From Thiotrichaceae bacterium (GTDB lineage Bacteria > Pseudomonadota > Gammaproteobacteria > Beggiatoales > Beggiatoaceae), in assembly GCA_011391085.1 (NCBI GenBank), contig JAABRD010000017.1, positions 32,349 to 96,348 of the forward strand: 64,000 bases of DNA, in the 5' to 3' direction. Positions 14,948 to 25,345 of the stretch are shown one piece after another. Position 1 is the stretch's first letter; each line of letters begins with the position of its first letter. The position numbers were made by a program, and so were the translations under genes. A model generated the notes under the pieces. The model had not been told where the DNA came from and searched no databases. It saw nothing but the letters and a program-made list of their open reading frames with translations.

Positions 14948-15927
14948 GAGTTCTTAATATACTCCTCTGGAACGCAATCAGAATGATTGCGCCACACCCC
15001 CCGAATCCCCGCAATCCCTTGACCTCCATGGGACCATGTTTTGAGCATATCTGATTTGGACATACCTCCTAACGCATAGACAGGCCCATTGGCCAATTCC
15101 GTTAACTGAAAAAATGAGGACCAACCTAACGGTTTCGCATCAGGGTGAGACAAAGTGGGCTTGACGGGACTGAGTACCATAAAATCAGCTTGAATGCGAT
15201 TGGCCTGCTGAATCTGTTGGGCATCATGGCAAGAAGCGGCTACCCATAAGTGAGGAGGTAAGGGACGTTGCGAATAACGTTGTAACCGTTCCCCATTTAA
15301 ATGAACGCCATGCGTTCCCACTGCAATAGCCAATTCTGGCGCGGCATTCACGAGTAAATGGGCCCCATAACGATTGGATATGGTCAAAGCCCTTTCCGCA
15401 CATTCGCAAAACTCTTGGTCAGAGAGATGAGGGGCACGTAATTGTACCAAAGAAATATCATTGTCTAAACAAGTTTCTAACTGGTAAAAAAAACGTCTAT
15501 CCTGCTTGGACAACGGTTCTGGCGTAATCAAATAAATCGACGGCAATTGGACTGCCGTGATAATCGGATAATTCGCGGCAGGAAACGCTTTTTCGCGCAG
15601 GCGTTGCGGAGGGCACCACTGCAACAATTGCTGTTCCTTCCCCCACGGTAGCCCCTGCCATTTTTCCACTTGCCACACATCTAATAAAATCGACTTTTCA
15701 GGATAAGTATGATGAATGCGAATCAGTGGACGGATTTGTTGAATCACAAGGTCAAGTTCCTCCCACAATTCTCTTGCCAAAGCTTGTTCAGGCGTCTCCC
15801 CCCTTTCACATTTCCCGCCGGGAAATTCCCAAAGACCACCTTGATGAAGGTGGTCTGGGCGACGGGCAAGGAGGATTTCACCTTGAGGATTGGTAATGAC
15901 ACCGGCGACGACATGAATGGGGTTCAT
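14845..15927 (-). CDS. mutT: MutT-type Nudix hydrolase fused to a thiamine-phosphate-synthase-like domain
   Basis: Residues 1-128 are a MutT 8-oxo-dGTP diphosphatase: start HVVAGVITNPQGEILLARR, Nudix box GGKCERGETPEQALARELWE. Residues about 130-312 form a ThiE-like TIM barrel (VQLRAPHLSD, LLVNAAPELA, GVHLNGERL, GIAGIRGVW), a fusion known in gammaproteobacteria. MutT removes oxidised dGTP from the nucleotide pool; the ThiE-like part is of unclear activity. The protein should end near GIRGVW, but the frame runs on for about 46 residues, 34 of them antisense to hypA, so the native stop was probably lost. Confidence 0.88.
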   Translation of the reverse strand: MNPIHVVAGVITNPQGEILLARRPDHLHQGGLWEFPGGKCERGETPEQALARELWEELDLVIQQIRPLIRIHHTYPEKSILLDVWQVEKWQGLPWGKEQQLLQWCPPQRLREKAFPAANYPIITAVQLPSIYLITPEPLSKQDRRFFYQLETCLDNDISLVQLRAPHLSDQEFCECAERALTISNRYGAHLLVNAAPELAIAVGTHGVHLNGERLQRYSQRPLPPHLWVAASCHDAQQIQQANRIQADFMVLSPVKPTLSHPDAKPLGWSSFFQLTELANGPVYALGGMSKSDMLKTWSHGGQGIAGIRGVWRNHSDCVPEEYIKNSHDSALTSNSTSANNISSPLISSVCQSPQLPHTN

Positions 15928-15961
15928 AGAATTTATGTTAAGTGAGTGTAATAAGGTGTTC

Positions 15962-16003
15962 AGGAGTCCTTCACTGTGACACTACGCTTTGGACTCCTGA
16001 GTT
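15962..16003. repeat. Family A repeat unit
   Basis: AGGAGTCCTTCACTGTGACA followed by CTACGCTTTGGACTCCTGAG, a degenerate inverted pair just downstream of hemD on its coding strand. Confidence 0.6.
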
Positions 16004-16009
16004 TGGTAA

Positions 16010-16771
16010 TTACCGAACACAACCTTGGGCCGCTTCCAAAGTGGCCTCCAACAGTCCTTCATCACTGGCGGTGGGGGCTACAAAAATGGAGGCACGTACA
16101 CCCAATTGTTGGGCTTGTGGGACGAGACGTTGACTCATTAGCACCAATGGCGTCTCATATAACCACGGTTGCCCTTTTAACAGCGTGAACAAATTTTGTA
16201 GCCCTTCGCCAGAAGTCACGATGATAAGGTCCATTTTTTCTTTATCCAGCCAGTCTGGCGGAAGCGAAGGTAACTCGCGTCGATACACATTGACATAATG
16301 AACCGTTGCCCCCCGTTGTTGTAAGGTAGTAGCCAACCATTCGCGTCCTCCTTCACCACGAAAAATTACGACATGTCGATTTTGGATGGCGGAAGGTTGT
16401 AACTGTGACAGGGTTAACACCGCTTCACTGTTAAACGGAGGTGGTGGACACAAAGCCAATTGCCCCTGCGCTGTAAGCATTTCCACAGTGCGTTTGCCTA
16501 CCCCTATGAGTTGTAAATGCGAGGGTAAAGGACCTGCGCTTAACAAGATTGGAAGAGATTTTTGAACGGCATTGGTACTGATAAAAATGGCAATATCAAA
16601 TTGGTGCAACTGGTCACGACACTGATATAATGGAGTGAGGTCTTCGACATTCACAATGTTTATCACCGGCAAACGTACTGGTTGTCCCCCGTGGGTTTCT
16701 ATTAAGTTACATAAATGTTCTGCTTGTTCGGCAGGTCGAGTGACTAAAATTTTTAAATGTTTGAGAGTCAT
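16010..16771 (-). CDS. hemD: Uroporphyrinogen-III synthase
   Basis: Closes and inverts ring D of hydroxymethylbilane to give uroporphyrinogen III, the branch point to haem, sirohaem and cobalamin. The family is poorly conserved, but the bilobed pattern is visible: ILVTRPAEQAEHL at the N-terminus, FDIAIFISTNAVQ (residues about 58-70), LIGVGKRTVEML, VVIFRGEGGREWLATTLQQR, VNVYRRELP and VTSGEGLQNL. 253 residues, normal. Not next to hemC here. Immediately upstream (16785-16823) is a heptamer tract rather than an obvious promoter. Confidence 0.88.
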   Translation of the reverse strand: MTLKHLKILVTRPAEQAEHLCNLIETHGGQPVRLPVINIVNVEDLTPLYQCRDQLHQFDIAIFISTNAVQKSLPILLSAGPLPSHLQLIGVGKRTVEMLTAQGQLALCPPPPFNSEAVLTLSQLQPSAIQNRHVVIFRGEGGREWLATTLQQRGATVHYVNVYRRELPSLPPDWLDKEKMDLIIVTSGEGLQNLFTLLKGQPWLYETPLVLMSQRLVPQAQQLGVRASIFVAPTASDEGLLEATLEAAQGCVR

Positions 16772-16784
16772 GGGAGTGGGGAAC

Positions 16785-16962
16785 GGATAGTGGATAGTGG
16801 ATAGTGGATAGTGGATAGTGGGGAATAAATTATGCTGGACTAGAGGCTAAAGCCTGTGACGTGCCCCTGCCTCCGGCTGAAGCCTCTAGTCCACCCTGAT
16901 TCACTATCCACTATCCACTATCCGTTATCCACTATCCACTATCCGTTCCCCACTATCCACTA
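16785..16962. repeat. Facing heptamer arrays (GGATAGT)n / (ACTATCC)n enclosing a family D palindrome
   Basis: About five tandem GGATAGT heptamers (16785-16823) and about eight in the opposite sense (16901-16962) surround a family D hairpin (16834-16897). The right array runs into ftsW and encodes its last residues. A similar arrangement is at 20411-20705. Confidence 0.85.
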
Positions 16963-18163
16963 TTATTCGCGCCAGTAATCCTACCATCACACAACTTACA
17001 ACCAAACTGGAACCGCCATAACTCATCAATGGCAATGTCAACCCCTTGGTGGGCAACAGTCCTAGATTTACGCCCACATTCATGGCCACTTGTAATCCGA
17101 ATGCTAACCCAATTCCAGAAGCCACATAAGAGGCAAATTCTAATTTTGCCCGTTTTGCTTGTTTGGCAATCGTAAAGGCACGGAAGATGATCCAACCAAA
17201 TAAACTCAGTACGATTACCACTCCTATCAAGCCTAATTCTTCGGCAAGGATCGCAAACAAAAAATCTGTATGGGCTTCTGGTAAAGAAGTCAATTTTTGC
17301 ACACTGTTGCCTAATCCCACTCCCAGCCAGCCACCGCGACCGATTGCAATCAATGCTTGGGTCAACTGAAAACCACTGGCAAAGGGATCCGCCCAGGGGT
17401 TCACAAAGGTGGTCAAGCGTTGCACACGATAGGGGGCTAACAGCATGACCCCAAGTAATACCACTGTTACGACGATGACCCATAATAGGAACTGACGTCC
17501 TGGGACTCCTGCTAAAAATAACATACCTAAGACCGTGCCAAATAACACGACAACCGTTCCATAGTCGGGTTCCACAATTAAGAGTCCTGTGATAACACAA
17601 ACGACCACGAGAGGTTTGACGAAACCGCTAACACGGTCACGTACCTCCTCCCGCCGGCGCACCAAGTAACCAGCTAAGTACAAAATGAGACAGACTTTCA
17701 TTAGTTCGGAAGGTTGTATTTGCACGGCACCGACTCGTAACCAACGCATACTGCCTTTCACTTCGTGACCGAGTCCGGGGATAAGTACCAAGATTAATAA
17801 TCCTAAACCGGTCAATAATAATGGAACACTCCAACGTTGCCAAACGTCGATAGGTATTTGTAAAACTATCACGGTTAACAAAATTCCCACTCCCGCAGAA
17901 CCCAGTTGCTTCCAGAAATAATACCACGGTTCTCCGAAAGTCACTTGTGCAACATTGAGAGATGCGGAAGCGACCATCACTAAACCTAATAGTAATAAAG
18001 CGAGACTACTGAGAATGAGACTCCAGTCGAAACCACCTGGTGCAACCTCACGGCGTCGTTTTGAGGTGACGGCTGAGGGAGGAATCGAAGAATATTTATC
18101 GTTGTGACGAAAATGTAAAAATAGATAAGTGAACCAAGTATGAAAATGAGTGGTGAAGTGCAT
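16925..18163 (-). CDS. ftsW: Lipid II polymerase / division protein FtsW
   Basis: SEDS-family peptidoglycan glycosyltransferase of the divisome, working with the septal transpeptidase FtsI. About ten membrane helices. Diagnostic segments are AHTDFLFAILAEELGLIG, LLPTKGLTLPLMSYGGSS (TKGLTLP marks FtsW rather than RodA) and IVEPDYGTVVV. 412 residues. The N-terminal 45 residues are cytoplasmic and poorly conserved, so the start is uncertain. The C-terminus IIVDSGERIVDSG is written by the heptamer array at 16925-16962. The gene is not inside a dcw cluster here, unlike most gammaproteobacteria. Confidence 0.92.
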   Translation of the reverse strand: MHFTTHFHTWFTYLFLHFRHNDKYSSIPPSAVTSKRRREVAPGGFDWSLILSSLALLLLGLVMVASASLNVAQVTFGEPWYYFWKQLGSAGVGILLTVIVLQIPIDVWQRWSVPLLLTGLGLLILVLIPGLGHEVKGSMRWLRVGAVQIQPSELMKVCLILYLAGYLVRRREEVRDRVSGFVKPLVVVCVITGLLIVEPDYGTVVVLFGTVLGMLFLAGVPGRQFLLWVIVVTVVLLGVMLLAPYRVQRLTTFVNPWADPFASGFQLTQALIAIGRGGWLGVGLGNSVQKLTSLPEAHTDFLFAILAEELGLIGVVIVLSLFGWIIFRAFTIAKQAKRAKLEFASYVASGIGLAFGLQVAMNVGVNLGLLPTKGLTLPLMSYGGSSLVVSCVMVGLLARIIVDSGERIVDSG

Positions 18164-18231
18164 AATAAACGTTGCGGCTCAAATTTTGTATTGTTCATAA
18201 GGAGTGGGGGGGCCCCTCGCTATCATCTTAA

Positions 18232-19074
18232 TTAATCCTGTCGTTGCGAAGAGGTTTCTTGATTCAAGGGAGGTACCTCATTTTCTTCCCCCCCCATTGT
18301 TAGGAATCGGGCCGCCCGGCGTTTGCGTTTTTGTAATAATGTCCAAATGGGGCCAGAAGCCGCATACAGTGAAAAAACTAAAAATAAAACCTGTGGTGGG
18401 TCAATGGAAATCAATACAAATATCATCACCACAAACAAAATCGTCACGAATCGTACCCGTCCCCTTAAATTTAAATCTTTGAAACTCCGGTAGCGCACGG
18501 TACTGACCATCAGGAAGCCAATCAGGATGGTAATAAAAAACGCGCCTAATGCGACGACTAAGGTTTTGCCTTCAATGTTATAATCTGCACATAGCCAAAC
18601 AAATCCTAACATCACAGCCGCTGCCGCAGGACTGGGTAAGCCCTGAAAATGGGCTTTATTGACCTTTCCCACTTGGGTGTTAAATCGTGCCAGGCGTAGG
18701 GCCGCCGTGGCGGTGTAAAAAAACGCGGCTAACCATCCTGGTTTACCGAGACTCACTAATGACCACTCATACATGACCAATGCGGGTGCTAAACCAAATG
18801 AAATGACATCCGCTAAACTATCATATTCGGCCCCGAAGGCACTTTGAGTATTGGTTAAGCGTGCCACTCGTCCATCTAAACCGTCCATGATCATGGCGAC
18901 AAAAATAGCAATGGCGGCGGCTTCAAAGCGTTCATTATTGGCCGCCACGATAGCATAAAAGCCGGAGAATAAGGCAGCCGTTGTGAACAAGTTAGGAAGT
19001 AGGTAGATACCGCGACGTTTACGTTTCTTCTTTTCGGAAACTGTTTCTATTTTTTCTACACTGTCATCAGTCAT
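18232..19074 (-). CDS. pssA: CDP-diacylglycerol-serine O-phosphatidyltransferase
   Basis: Membrane enzyme making phosphatidylserine from CDP-diacylglycerol and serine, precursor of phosphatidylethanolamine. The CDP-alcohol phosphotransferase signature is complete: DGLDGRVARL followed by FGAEYDSLAD. Several membrane helices follow, with a basic N-terminus (KKKRKRRGIYLLPNLFT) and a charged C-tail. 280 residues, the type II PssA form also found in many sulfur oxidisers. It may be co-transcribed with ftsW (68-base gap), although a GC tract with GGGGGGGCCCC lies between. Confidence 0.92.
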   Translation of the reverse strand: MTDDSVEKIETVSEKKKRKRRGIYLLPNLFTTAALFSGFYAIVAANNERFEAAAIAIFVAMIMDGLDGRVARLTNTQSAFGAEYDSLADVISFGLAPALVMYEWSLVSLGKPGWLAAFFYTATAALRLARFNTQVGKVNKAHFQGLPSPAAAAVMLGFVWLCADYNIEGKTLVVALGAFFITILIGFLMVSTVRYRSFKDLNLRGRVRFVTILFVVMIFVLISIDPPQVLFLVFSLYAASGPIWTLLQKRKRRAARFLTMGGEENEVPPLNQETSSQRQD

Positions 19075-19121
19075 ATTGGGTTACTCTCCTGGTGAAAAAT
19101 GGAAAATGGAAATGCCGGCTA

Positions 19122-19300
19122 TGGTGGAGTAGAGGCTTATGCCTCCATGCTATTCAGTTAAGGAATTAAAATAGCCAAAGAATTAAAATAGCGGTGGACT
19201 AGAGGCTTTAGCCGGTGGGTGGGGCCCTGCGATTTCAATTCTGTTCTGCACCTTCCGGCTAAAGCCTCTAGTCCACCTGTATTTTAGTTTCGGGGCATTT
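19122..19300. repeat. Family D palindrome with conserved loop and tail
   Basis: A degraded unit (19122-19160) is followed by a full copy: GGTGGACTAGAGGCTTTAGC, loop GCGATTTCAATTCTGTTCTG, returning arm, then TGTATTTTAGTTTCGGGGCA. The same order as at 12403 and 37307 shows it is one mobile or copied unit of about 130 bases. Confidence 0.8.
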
Positions 19301-19370
19301 ATCCCTTACCATTTAATGGCATTGAGGCGGAAGCCGGTGGGGTTGACAACTTTTGGAAAGTTGTCAAGCC

Positions 19371-20387
<1,017 letters not shown>

Positions 20388-20410
20388 TCAAACTTCCCCT
20401 TTATTTATAT

Positions 20411-20705
20411 AGTGGATAATGGATAATGGATAATGGATAATGGATAATAGAATGTGAAATCATAACAGCTTATTGTTTTCGAAATCAACCATAAATACAC
20501 TGCAATAATTCTATAAATGTCTCGTTCCCACGCGCCCGCGAGGGAATGCGGGGCTTCCGCGCCAGCGTCCCGTTCCCGCCACGCGGGCGCGTTGCCCACG
20601 GCATTCCCACGCGGGCGCGTGGGAACGAGAGAAAAATAGGTCATTTTAGCATCATCCATCATTATCCATTATCCATTATCCATTATCCATTATCCATTAT
20701 CCACT
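20411..20705. repeat. Facing heptamer arrays (GGATAAT)n / (ATTATCC)n enclosing a GC-rich palindrome
   Basis: Left array 20411-20449, right array 20653-20705. In between (20519-20632) is a nested GC-rich inverted repeat with TCTCGTTCCCACGCGCCCGC facing its near-complement. It separates the divergent ilvC and gspF genes and must contain or displace both promoters. Confidence 0.85.
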
Positions 20706-20723
20706 AACCCAATCCACTAACCC

Positions 20724-21929
20724 ATGGCTATTTATCAATTTACCTATCAAGCCTGCGACATTGAAGGCAACATTTTATCAGGCCGTCTGGCCGCTGAAAG
20801 TCAGCAAGAAGTGGTTGCAAACTTGCAAAGTCAGCTATTGATACCCTTGAAAATCGAACAAGAGGAAGAGGCGGGCGGTCTTATTATACGCCAATCCATC
20901 TCTACTGGTGATATTATTAATTTCACCGAAGGATTGTGTACCCTTGTGGAGGCCCGTGTCCCCATCGACCGGGCGTTAGGGTTATTGCAAGGGATTACTG
21001 AAAAACCTGTGGTTCAACAATTGATTGACGATTTACGGCGCGAAGTGAAAGAAGGTAAAAGTTTAGCGGACGCCTTACAAACGCGCCCGGAAGTGTTTTC
21101 GCGCATGTATGTCAACATGGTACATGCGGGTGAAGAAGGTGGCATTTTAGATAAATTGTTACCTAAATTAGCCAATTTCCTAGCCTCGGCAGACCAAGCC
21201 AAACGTACTATCATTTCGTCGTTAATTTACCCCGCTATTTTGTTGATGACAGGATTAATTAGCGTCACATTGTTAATGATATTCGTGGTGCCCTCCTTTG
21301 CCACTTTATTTGAAGACATGGGGCCAAATACGCCGCGTTCTGCCACGTTTTTACTGTATTTAAGCGGTTGGTTGAAAACTTACGGTTGGACCATGCTTGC
21401 ATTACCGGTTCTATTTTGGTATGGTTGGAAACAACTCGATGCGACTCCTGAACGACGTTTACAACGTGACCAGTTTATGTTGTCTTTACCTCTCTTAGGG
21501 AAACTGATTTTACAAGCCGAATCTTCACGTTTTTGTCGAACCCTGGGTGCCTTGCTAGTGGCCGGTATTCCCTTGTTAAAAGGACTCAGTATTGTCCGAG
21601 GCGTCCTGGAAAACCAAGTTCTCTCCAATGGTCTCATTCAAGTGGAAGAGGCGGTACGCAGCGGTACCAGTTTAGGCAAAGCCTTAGCAACCCAAGCCAT
21701 CTTTCCCGTGCTTCTCGCCCAATTGGTCATAGTAGGCGAAGAATCCGGACGAACTGCGGCCATTTTAGAGAGATTGGCGGAGAATTTCGATGCCACCGTC
21801 AAACAGCAAACGGCTAGATTAGTCGCCTTATTAGAACCTTTGTTGATTCTACTTTTAGGTGTGGTAGTAGGCGCCATCGTCATCACGATGTTATCGGCTA
21901 TCTTTAGTATTAATGAAGTCAATTTTTAA
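20724..21929 (+). CDS. gspF: Type II secretion inner-membrane platform protein GspF
   Basis: Polytopic platform protein contacting GspE and GspL. Two GspF domains are visible, residues about 70-195 (FTEGLCTLVEARVPIDRALG, HAGEEGGILDKLLPKLA) and 270-395 (FCRTLGALLVAGIPLLKGL, GEESGRTAAILERLAENF), with three membrane helices (about 170-195, 220-240 and 370-395). 401 residues, standard. The N-terminal FTYQACDIEGN... segment is typical. It lies 16 kb from the gspH-L block and one gene before gspD, so the system is split across the chromosome. Confidence 0.93.
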   Translation: MAIYQFTYQACDIEGNILSGRLAAESQQEVVANLQSQLLIPLKIEQEEEAGGLIIRQSISTGDIINFTEGLCTLVEARVPIDRALGLLQGITEKPVVQQLIDDLRREVKEGKSLADALQTRPEVFSRMYVNMVHAGEEGGILDKLLPKLANFLASADQAKRTIISSLIYPAILLMTGLISVTLLMIFVVPSFATLFEDMGPNTPRSATFLLYLSGWLKTYGWTMLALPVLFWYGWKQLDATPERRLQRDQFMLSLPLLGKLILQAESSRFCRTLGALLVAGIPLLKGLSIVRGVLENQVLSNGLIQVEEAVRSGTSLGKALATQAIFPVLLAQLVIVGEESGRTAAILERLAENFDATVKQQTARLVALLEPLLILLLGVVVGAIVITMLSAIFSINEVNF

Positions 21930-21942
21930 AGGATTCAAAACC

Positions 21943-22006
21943 ACCGGCTAAAGCCTCTAGTCCCGCTGGCTGTAAATAAGGGGACTAGAGGCTTTAGCCG
22001 GTAGTC
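21943..22006. repeat. Hairpin of family D arms between gspF and gspD
   Basis: CCGGCTAAAGCCTCTAGTCC and GGACTAGAGGCTTTAGCCGG face each other across about 20 bases: a near-perfect 20-bp stem inside the gspF-gspD operon, without a T-run. Confidence 0.8.
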
Positions 22007-22032
22007 TAACTCACTAAACATTTAAGTATTTT

Positions 22033-24261
22033 ATGTCATTCACTTTACTGAAAAAACTAAGTACCATTCTCGTCTTTAGCAGTATTTTAGTCGCCTGCGC
22101 GGCGCCTCACAAACGCACTTCGGCACCTCCGCCACGGGCTTCTACCCTGGCTACCAGCCAATTACCGCCAGACACGCCTGTGGTCAATCCACCGCTTTCT
22201 GACCTGCCCTTGGTGGAACTGCCAACCACTTCTCCTAAACCTCTCAAAGAAGTGAATCGCGTGGGGGAAGTGCCAAAAGTGACTGAATTATCCGATAACA
22301 CATTGGAGAATATCAGTTTGGAAGAAATCCCTCTCGACAAACCATTGCAACTCGACCTTGAACAAGTACCCCTCCGACAAGTTATTGAAAATATTGGAGA
22401 TGTGTTAAAACTTAATATGGTTATTGACCCTGCCATTGGTGACAAGGTAACGGTTCGTACTTCTAAAGACAAGCCTTTACGCAGGCAAGACCTATGGCCA
22501 TTGTTGCAACTCCTTCTCACCGAAGCAGGAGTGACTGTGGATAAAAGAGGGGAAGTGTATTATTTTAACAAGACCGGTCCCTCTATCCCCGGCACCATTG
22601 GTATTTCGCCTGATGCTTTGACAGGTAGCGATGCTTCTGAAGTTCTCCAAGTGACTCCACTACGCTTCATTTCCGTGGACACGGCGTTGGCCGTATTGAT
22701 GCCACTGGTGCAACCGAAGGGGCGAATTATTAGCTTGCCTAACGTCAATGTGATAGGCATTATCACCAACCCACAACGTTTGGAACGGGTGAATAAACTG
22801 CTGGCCATCATTGACACTGACCCCTTTTTGCATCATGGGATGCGCTTGTTTCGCTTGATCAATTCCAAAGCGACAGAATTGCAACCGGAATTGGAGAGAA
22901 TTTTTCAAGCTATCTATTGGAAAACTCCACCTGCTTATCAAACCATTGCGTTGGAACGTATCAATTCCGTGTTAGTGGTAGCCCCGCCCGGTGGTCGTTT
23001 TGACGACGTAGAAATGTGGGTCAACATTCTGGATGAGAGAAGTGAAGAAAGTGGGGAACAAGTTTTCATTTACCGCGTTCGAAATTTGGAAGCCGCAAAA
23101 CTAGCTGCCACGTTGACCAATGTATTTAAATCGGAAGAACAACGCCGTGAAGACGAAATTGTTCAACAACGTCAACAACAAAACGAAGGTCAGCTTCTCA
23201 CTCCTGAAGGTGAACCGATTCCGCCACCGCCACCGTTGCCCAATCGACCCAATCAGCCAGGTGGCACCGGGGTACCCGTTTCGGCAGAGTTAAAAGTCAA
23301 CATTGTAGCCGACGAAAGTACGAATAGTTTATTGATTCGCGCCAATCCTCGCGACTATCGGCAACTGTTGGAAACGATTTATGCCCTTGACCAGGTCCCC
23401 AAGGAAGTGATGATCAACATCGTGATTGCCGAAGTCTCCCTCACCGAAGCCAATAAATTTGGGATTGACTGGCAAGCCATGTTTGGAGGCCGCCGGGGAA
23501 CGGATGGCAAACAGCAAAGTTATATCGGTTCTAACTTCAATGTCCCAGGGAACAGCACGGCGGAAAGTCCTTTGACGGGGCTGGTGATTGACCACATCGC
23601 AGGCAGTTTGACAGCCGTGTTAAACGCAGTGGCCTCCACCAATGACATCAGCATTTTATCACGTCCTTCCCTCTTGGTGCGGAACAATGAAGAGGCATCC
23701 ATGAATGTCGGTGCCAACGAACCCTTTCTTGGTTCCATCAACCGGTCCAACCTGAATAATGAACAAGTCTCTCAAGATGTGCAGTACAAAGACACCGGTA
23801 TCACCGTCAAAATCACACCGCGTATCAATGACGACGGGATTATCAATCTGAAAATTGAACAAGAACTGTCTCAAGTGGGACCGACGCGCACCACGCAAAA
23901 TTTGCAATCTTTTATTCAACGTAAAGTGGCAACTTCCGTGGTCGTCCAAGATGGCAGTGCCATTGTCATTGGTGGCCTAATTCAAACCAACCGCCGCAGT
24001 GACCAACAAGGTATTCCGGTGTTAAAAGATTTGCCTTTGATTGGGAATACGTTATTCTCCTCCACAGATAGAGAAGATTCACGCACCGAGTTGGTACTGA
24101 TCATGGTGCCCACGATTGTTCAACCTGATTCAAATAACAGTTTATTGATGGACGATTTTAGACGGCGTATGAAATTGGTTTCGGAATTACTTAACCAAGA
24201 GGAGTATGTGTTGGATTCGCCAGTGACGGGGAATAGACATAATGGGGGGATGCCTAAATAG
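22033..24261 (+). CDS. gspD: Type II secretion secretin GspD, lipoprotein form
   Basis: Outer-membrane channel of the secretion system. The signal peptide ends in the lipobox LVAC (Cys22), so it is probably lipidated and may reach the outer membrane without a pilotin. A Pro-rich linker follows, then N0 (LDLEQVPLRQVIENIGDVLK), N1-N3 domains, an inserted Q-rich/PPPPPLP loop around residues 375-425, and the C-terminal secretin domain with LLIRANPRDYRQLL, VMINIVIAEVSLTEANKFGI, the GAN-like VGANEPFLGS region, VKITPRINDDGIINLKIEQE and VVVQDGSAIVIGGLI. 742 residues. Probably co-transcribed with gspF across a 100-base gap holding a hairpin. Confidence 0.94.
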   Translation: MSFTLLKKLSTILVFSSILVACAAPHKRTSAPPPRASTLATSQLPPDTPVVNPPLSDLPLVELPTTSPKPLKEVNRVGEVPKVTELSDNTLENISLEEIPLDKPLQLDLEQVPLRQVIENIGDVLKLNMVIDPAIGDKVTVRTSKDKPLRRQDLWPLLQLLLTEAGVTVDKRGEVYYFNKTGPSIPGTIGISPDALTGSDASEVLQVTPLRFISVDTALAVLMPLVQPKGRIISLPNVNVIGIITNPQRLERVNKLLAIIDTDPFLHHGMRLFRLINSKATELQPELERIFQAIYWKTPPAYQTIALERINSVLVVAPPGGRFDDVEMWVNILDERSEESGEQVFIYRVRNLEAAKLAATLTNVFKSEEQRREDEIVQQRQQQNEGQLLTPEGEPIPPPPPLPNRPNQPGGTGVPVSAELKVNIVADESTNSLLIRANPRDYRQLLETIYALDQVPKEVMINIVIAEVSLTEANKFGIDWQAMFGGRRGTDGKQQSYIGSNFNVPGNSTAESPLTGLVIDHIAGSLTAVLNAVASTNDISILSRPSLLVRNNEEASMNVGANEPFLGSINRSNLNNEQVSQDVQYKDTGITVKITPRINDDGIINLKIEQELSQVGPTRTTQNLQSFIQRKVATSVVVQDGSAIVIGGLIQTNRRSDQQGIPVLKDLPLIGNTLFSSTDREDSRTELVLIMVPTIVQPDSNNSLLMDDFRRRMKLVSELLNQEEYVLDSPVTGNRHNGGMPK

Positions 24262-24283
24262 ACTCATTCATGTCCAGGAGTCC

Positions 24284-24378
24284 AATATCTCCATGAGTCC
24301 AAAGCGTAGCTTTGTCCGACAAAGCTACGCTTTGGACTCCTGGTCAGGTCTGACAAAGCTACGCTTTGGACTCCTGGT
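24284..24378. repeat. Family A units in tandem and inverted orientation
   Basis: Three copies of the family A unit, AAAGCTACGCTTTGGACTCC, one inverted against the other two, between the convergent gspD and rhodanese genes. Confidence 0.8.
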
Positions 24379-24384
24379 CCTGGT

Positions 24385-24852
24385 TTAACACTGATCCCAC
24401 GGCAACCCATGAAACCGCCAACCACCGACACTGCTACGGTGATGTTCACCATCTAAGGCGCCTTCAAAGCCTTCTGTGACATTATACACGTTAGTGAACT
24501 CTTCCTTAACCAGCAAATGACCGGCCTCCAAAGAACGCCGGCCACTACGACAGATAAGGAGAACGGGAACACTTTCGATATTGCTGTCTTCGGGGTTATA
24601 CACAATGCCACCCAGTAACACTTTCCGCACTTCGACGGCAAATCTGGGATTGACTTTCCAATCCGGTTCGTCAATCCAAGCAACGTGTATAGCCCCCTTG
24701 GGATGGCCAACAAAGAGATATTCCATTTCCGAACGGATGTCAATCAGTACCGCTTTGGGATTTTCCTGCATTAACTGATAGGCTTCTTTGGGGCCAATGG
24801 AATGCAGTTCATGCAGATTCTGGGAAGGTGATGAAGATGTGACTTCACTCAT
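24385..24852 (-). CDS. Rhodanese-like domain protein
   Basis: Single-domain rhodanese, about 155 residues, likely carrying a persulfide on Cys in the active loop LLICRSGRRS; it may act in sulfur transfer, fitting for a sulfur bacterium. The domain starts at IGPKEAYQLMQ and includes LIDIRSEMEYLFVGHPKGAI. I chose ATG 24852 (MSEVTSSS) because GAGGAA lies nine bases before it; the frame is open further upstream to 24900. It overlaps the end of the nfeD-like gene by 8 bases, forming an operon with it and the SPFH gene. Confidence 0.85.
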   Translation of the reverse strand: MSEVTSSSPSQNLHELHSIGPKEAYQLMQENPKAVLIDIRSEMEYLFVGHPKGAIHVAWIDEPDWKVNPRFAVEVRKVLLGGIVYNPEDSNIESVPVLLICRSGRRSLEAGHLLVKEEFTNVYNVTEGFEGALDGEHHRSSVGGWRFHGLPWDQC

Positions 24853-25342
24853 AATAATTAAATTCCTCTTGTGATTGTGATTTGGTAGGTTCGACTGCAA
24901 CCGGTTTCACTTGCAGACGAATACCGTTGACGCCAATGACTTTGACGTTCGTGCCCAGGGCAGCGTCTGGACCCTCGACACTCCAACTGGTATCATCAAT
25001 ATCGGTTCTGCCGCGACCATTGACAATGGGTTCAGTAAGAGTGAAAATGCGTCCAATACATTCTGCACCGCGTTGATTGAGAAACGGTTGGTCGGTTGAC
25101 TCTGGATTTTTGGTTAAATAATAGCGGCTAACAAAAACACTGACAATGGAAGCGAGGGCAAAGATGAAGATTTGATACTCCACGATCAGAGTGGGGACCA
25201 GTAGTATCAACAGCCCCATCCCAATGGCGGCTATCGCCGGCCATAAGAAGAAGGTGCCAGGAATAAGGACTTCGAGGACGAGAAGAGATACCGCTATCGT
25301 CCACCAGTGCCAATAAGTGATTGCAATAGTTGGTTCTATCAT
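24845..25342 (-). CDS. NfeD family membrane protein
   Basis: 165 residues: two to three membrane helices in the first 75 residues (WWTIAVSLLVLEVLIPGTFF, LLILLVPTLIVEYQIFIFAL) and a C-terminal OB-fold domain (RGAECIGRIFTLTEPIVNGR ... DAALGTNVKVIGVNGIRLQV). This is the short NfeD1b form that pairs with SPFH/stomatin-like proteins in membrane microdomains. It follows the QmcA-like gene by 3 bases, the usual order. No protease domain is present, as expected for the short form. Confidence 0.9.
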   Translation of the reverse strand: MIEPTIAITYWHWWTIAVSLLVLEVLIPGTFFLWPAIAAIGMGLLILLVPTLIVEYQIFIFALASIVSVFVSRYYLTKNPESTDQPFLNQRGAECIGRIFTLTEPIVNGRGRTDIDDTSWSVEGPDAALGTNVKVIGVNGIRLQVKPVAVEPTKSQSQEEFNYYE

Positions 25343-25345
25343 ATC

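Noticed and set aside
16925..18163. RodA rather than FtsW
   Set aside because: TKGLTLPLMSYGGSS and AEELGLIG favour FtsW.
20388..20723. Attenuator leader for ilvC
   Set aside because: No branched-chain-rich peptide; the region is a heptamer/palindrome composite.
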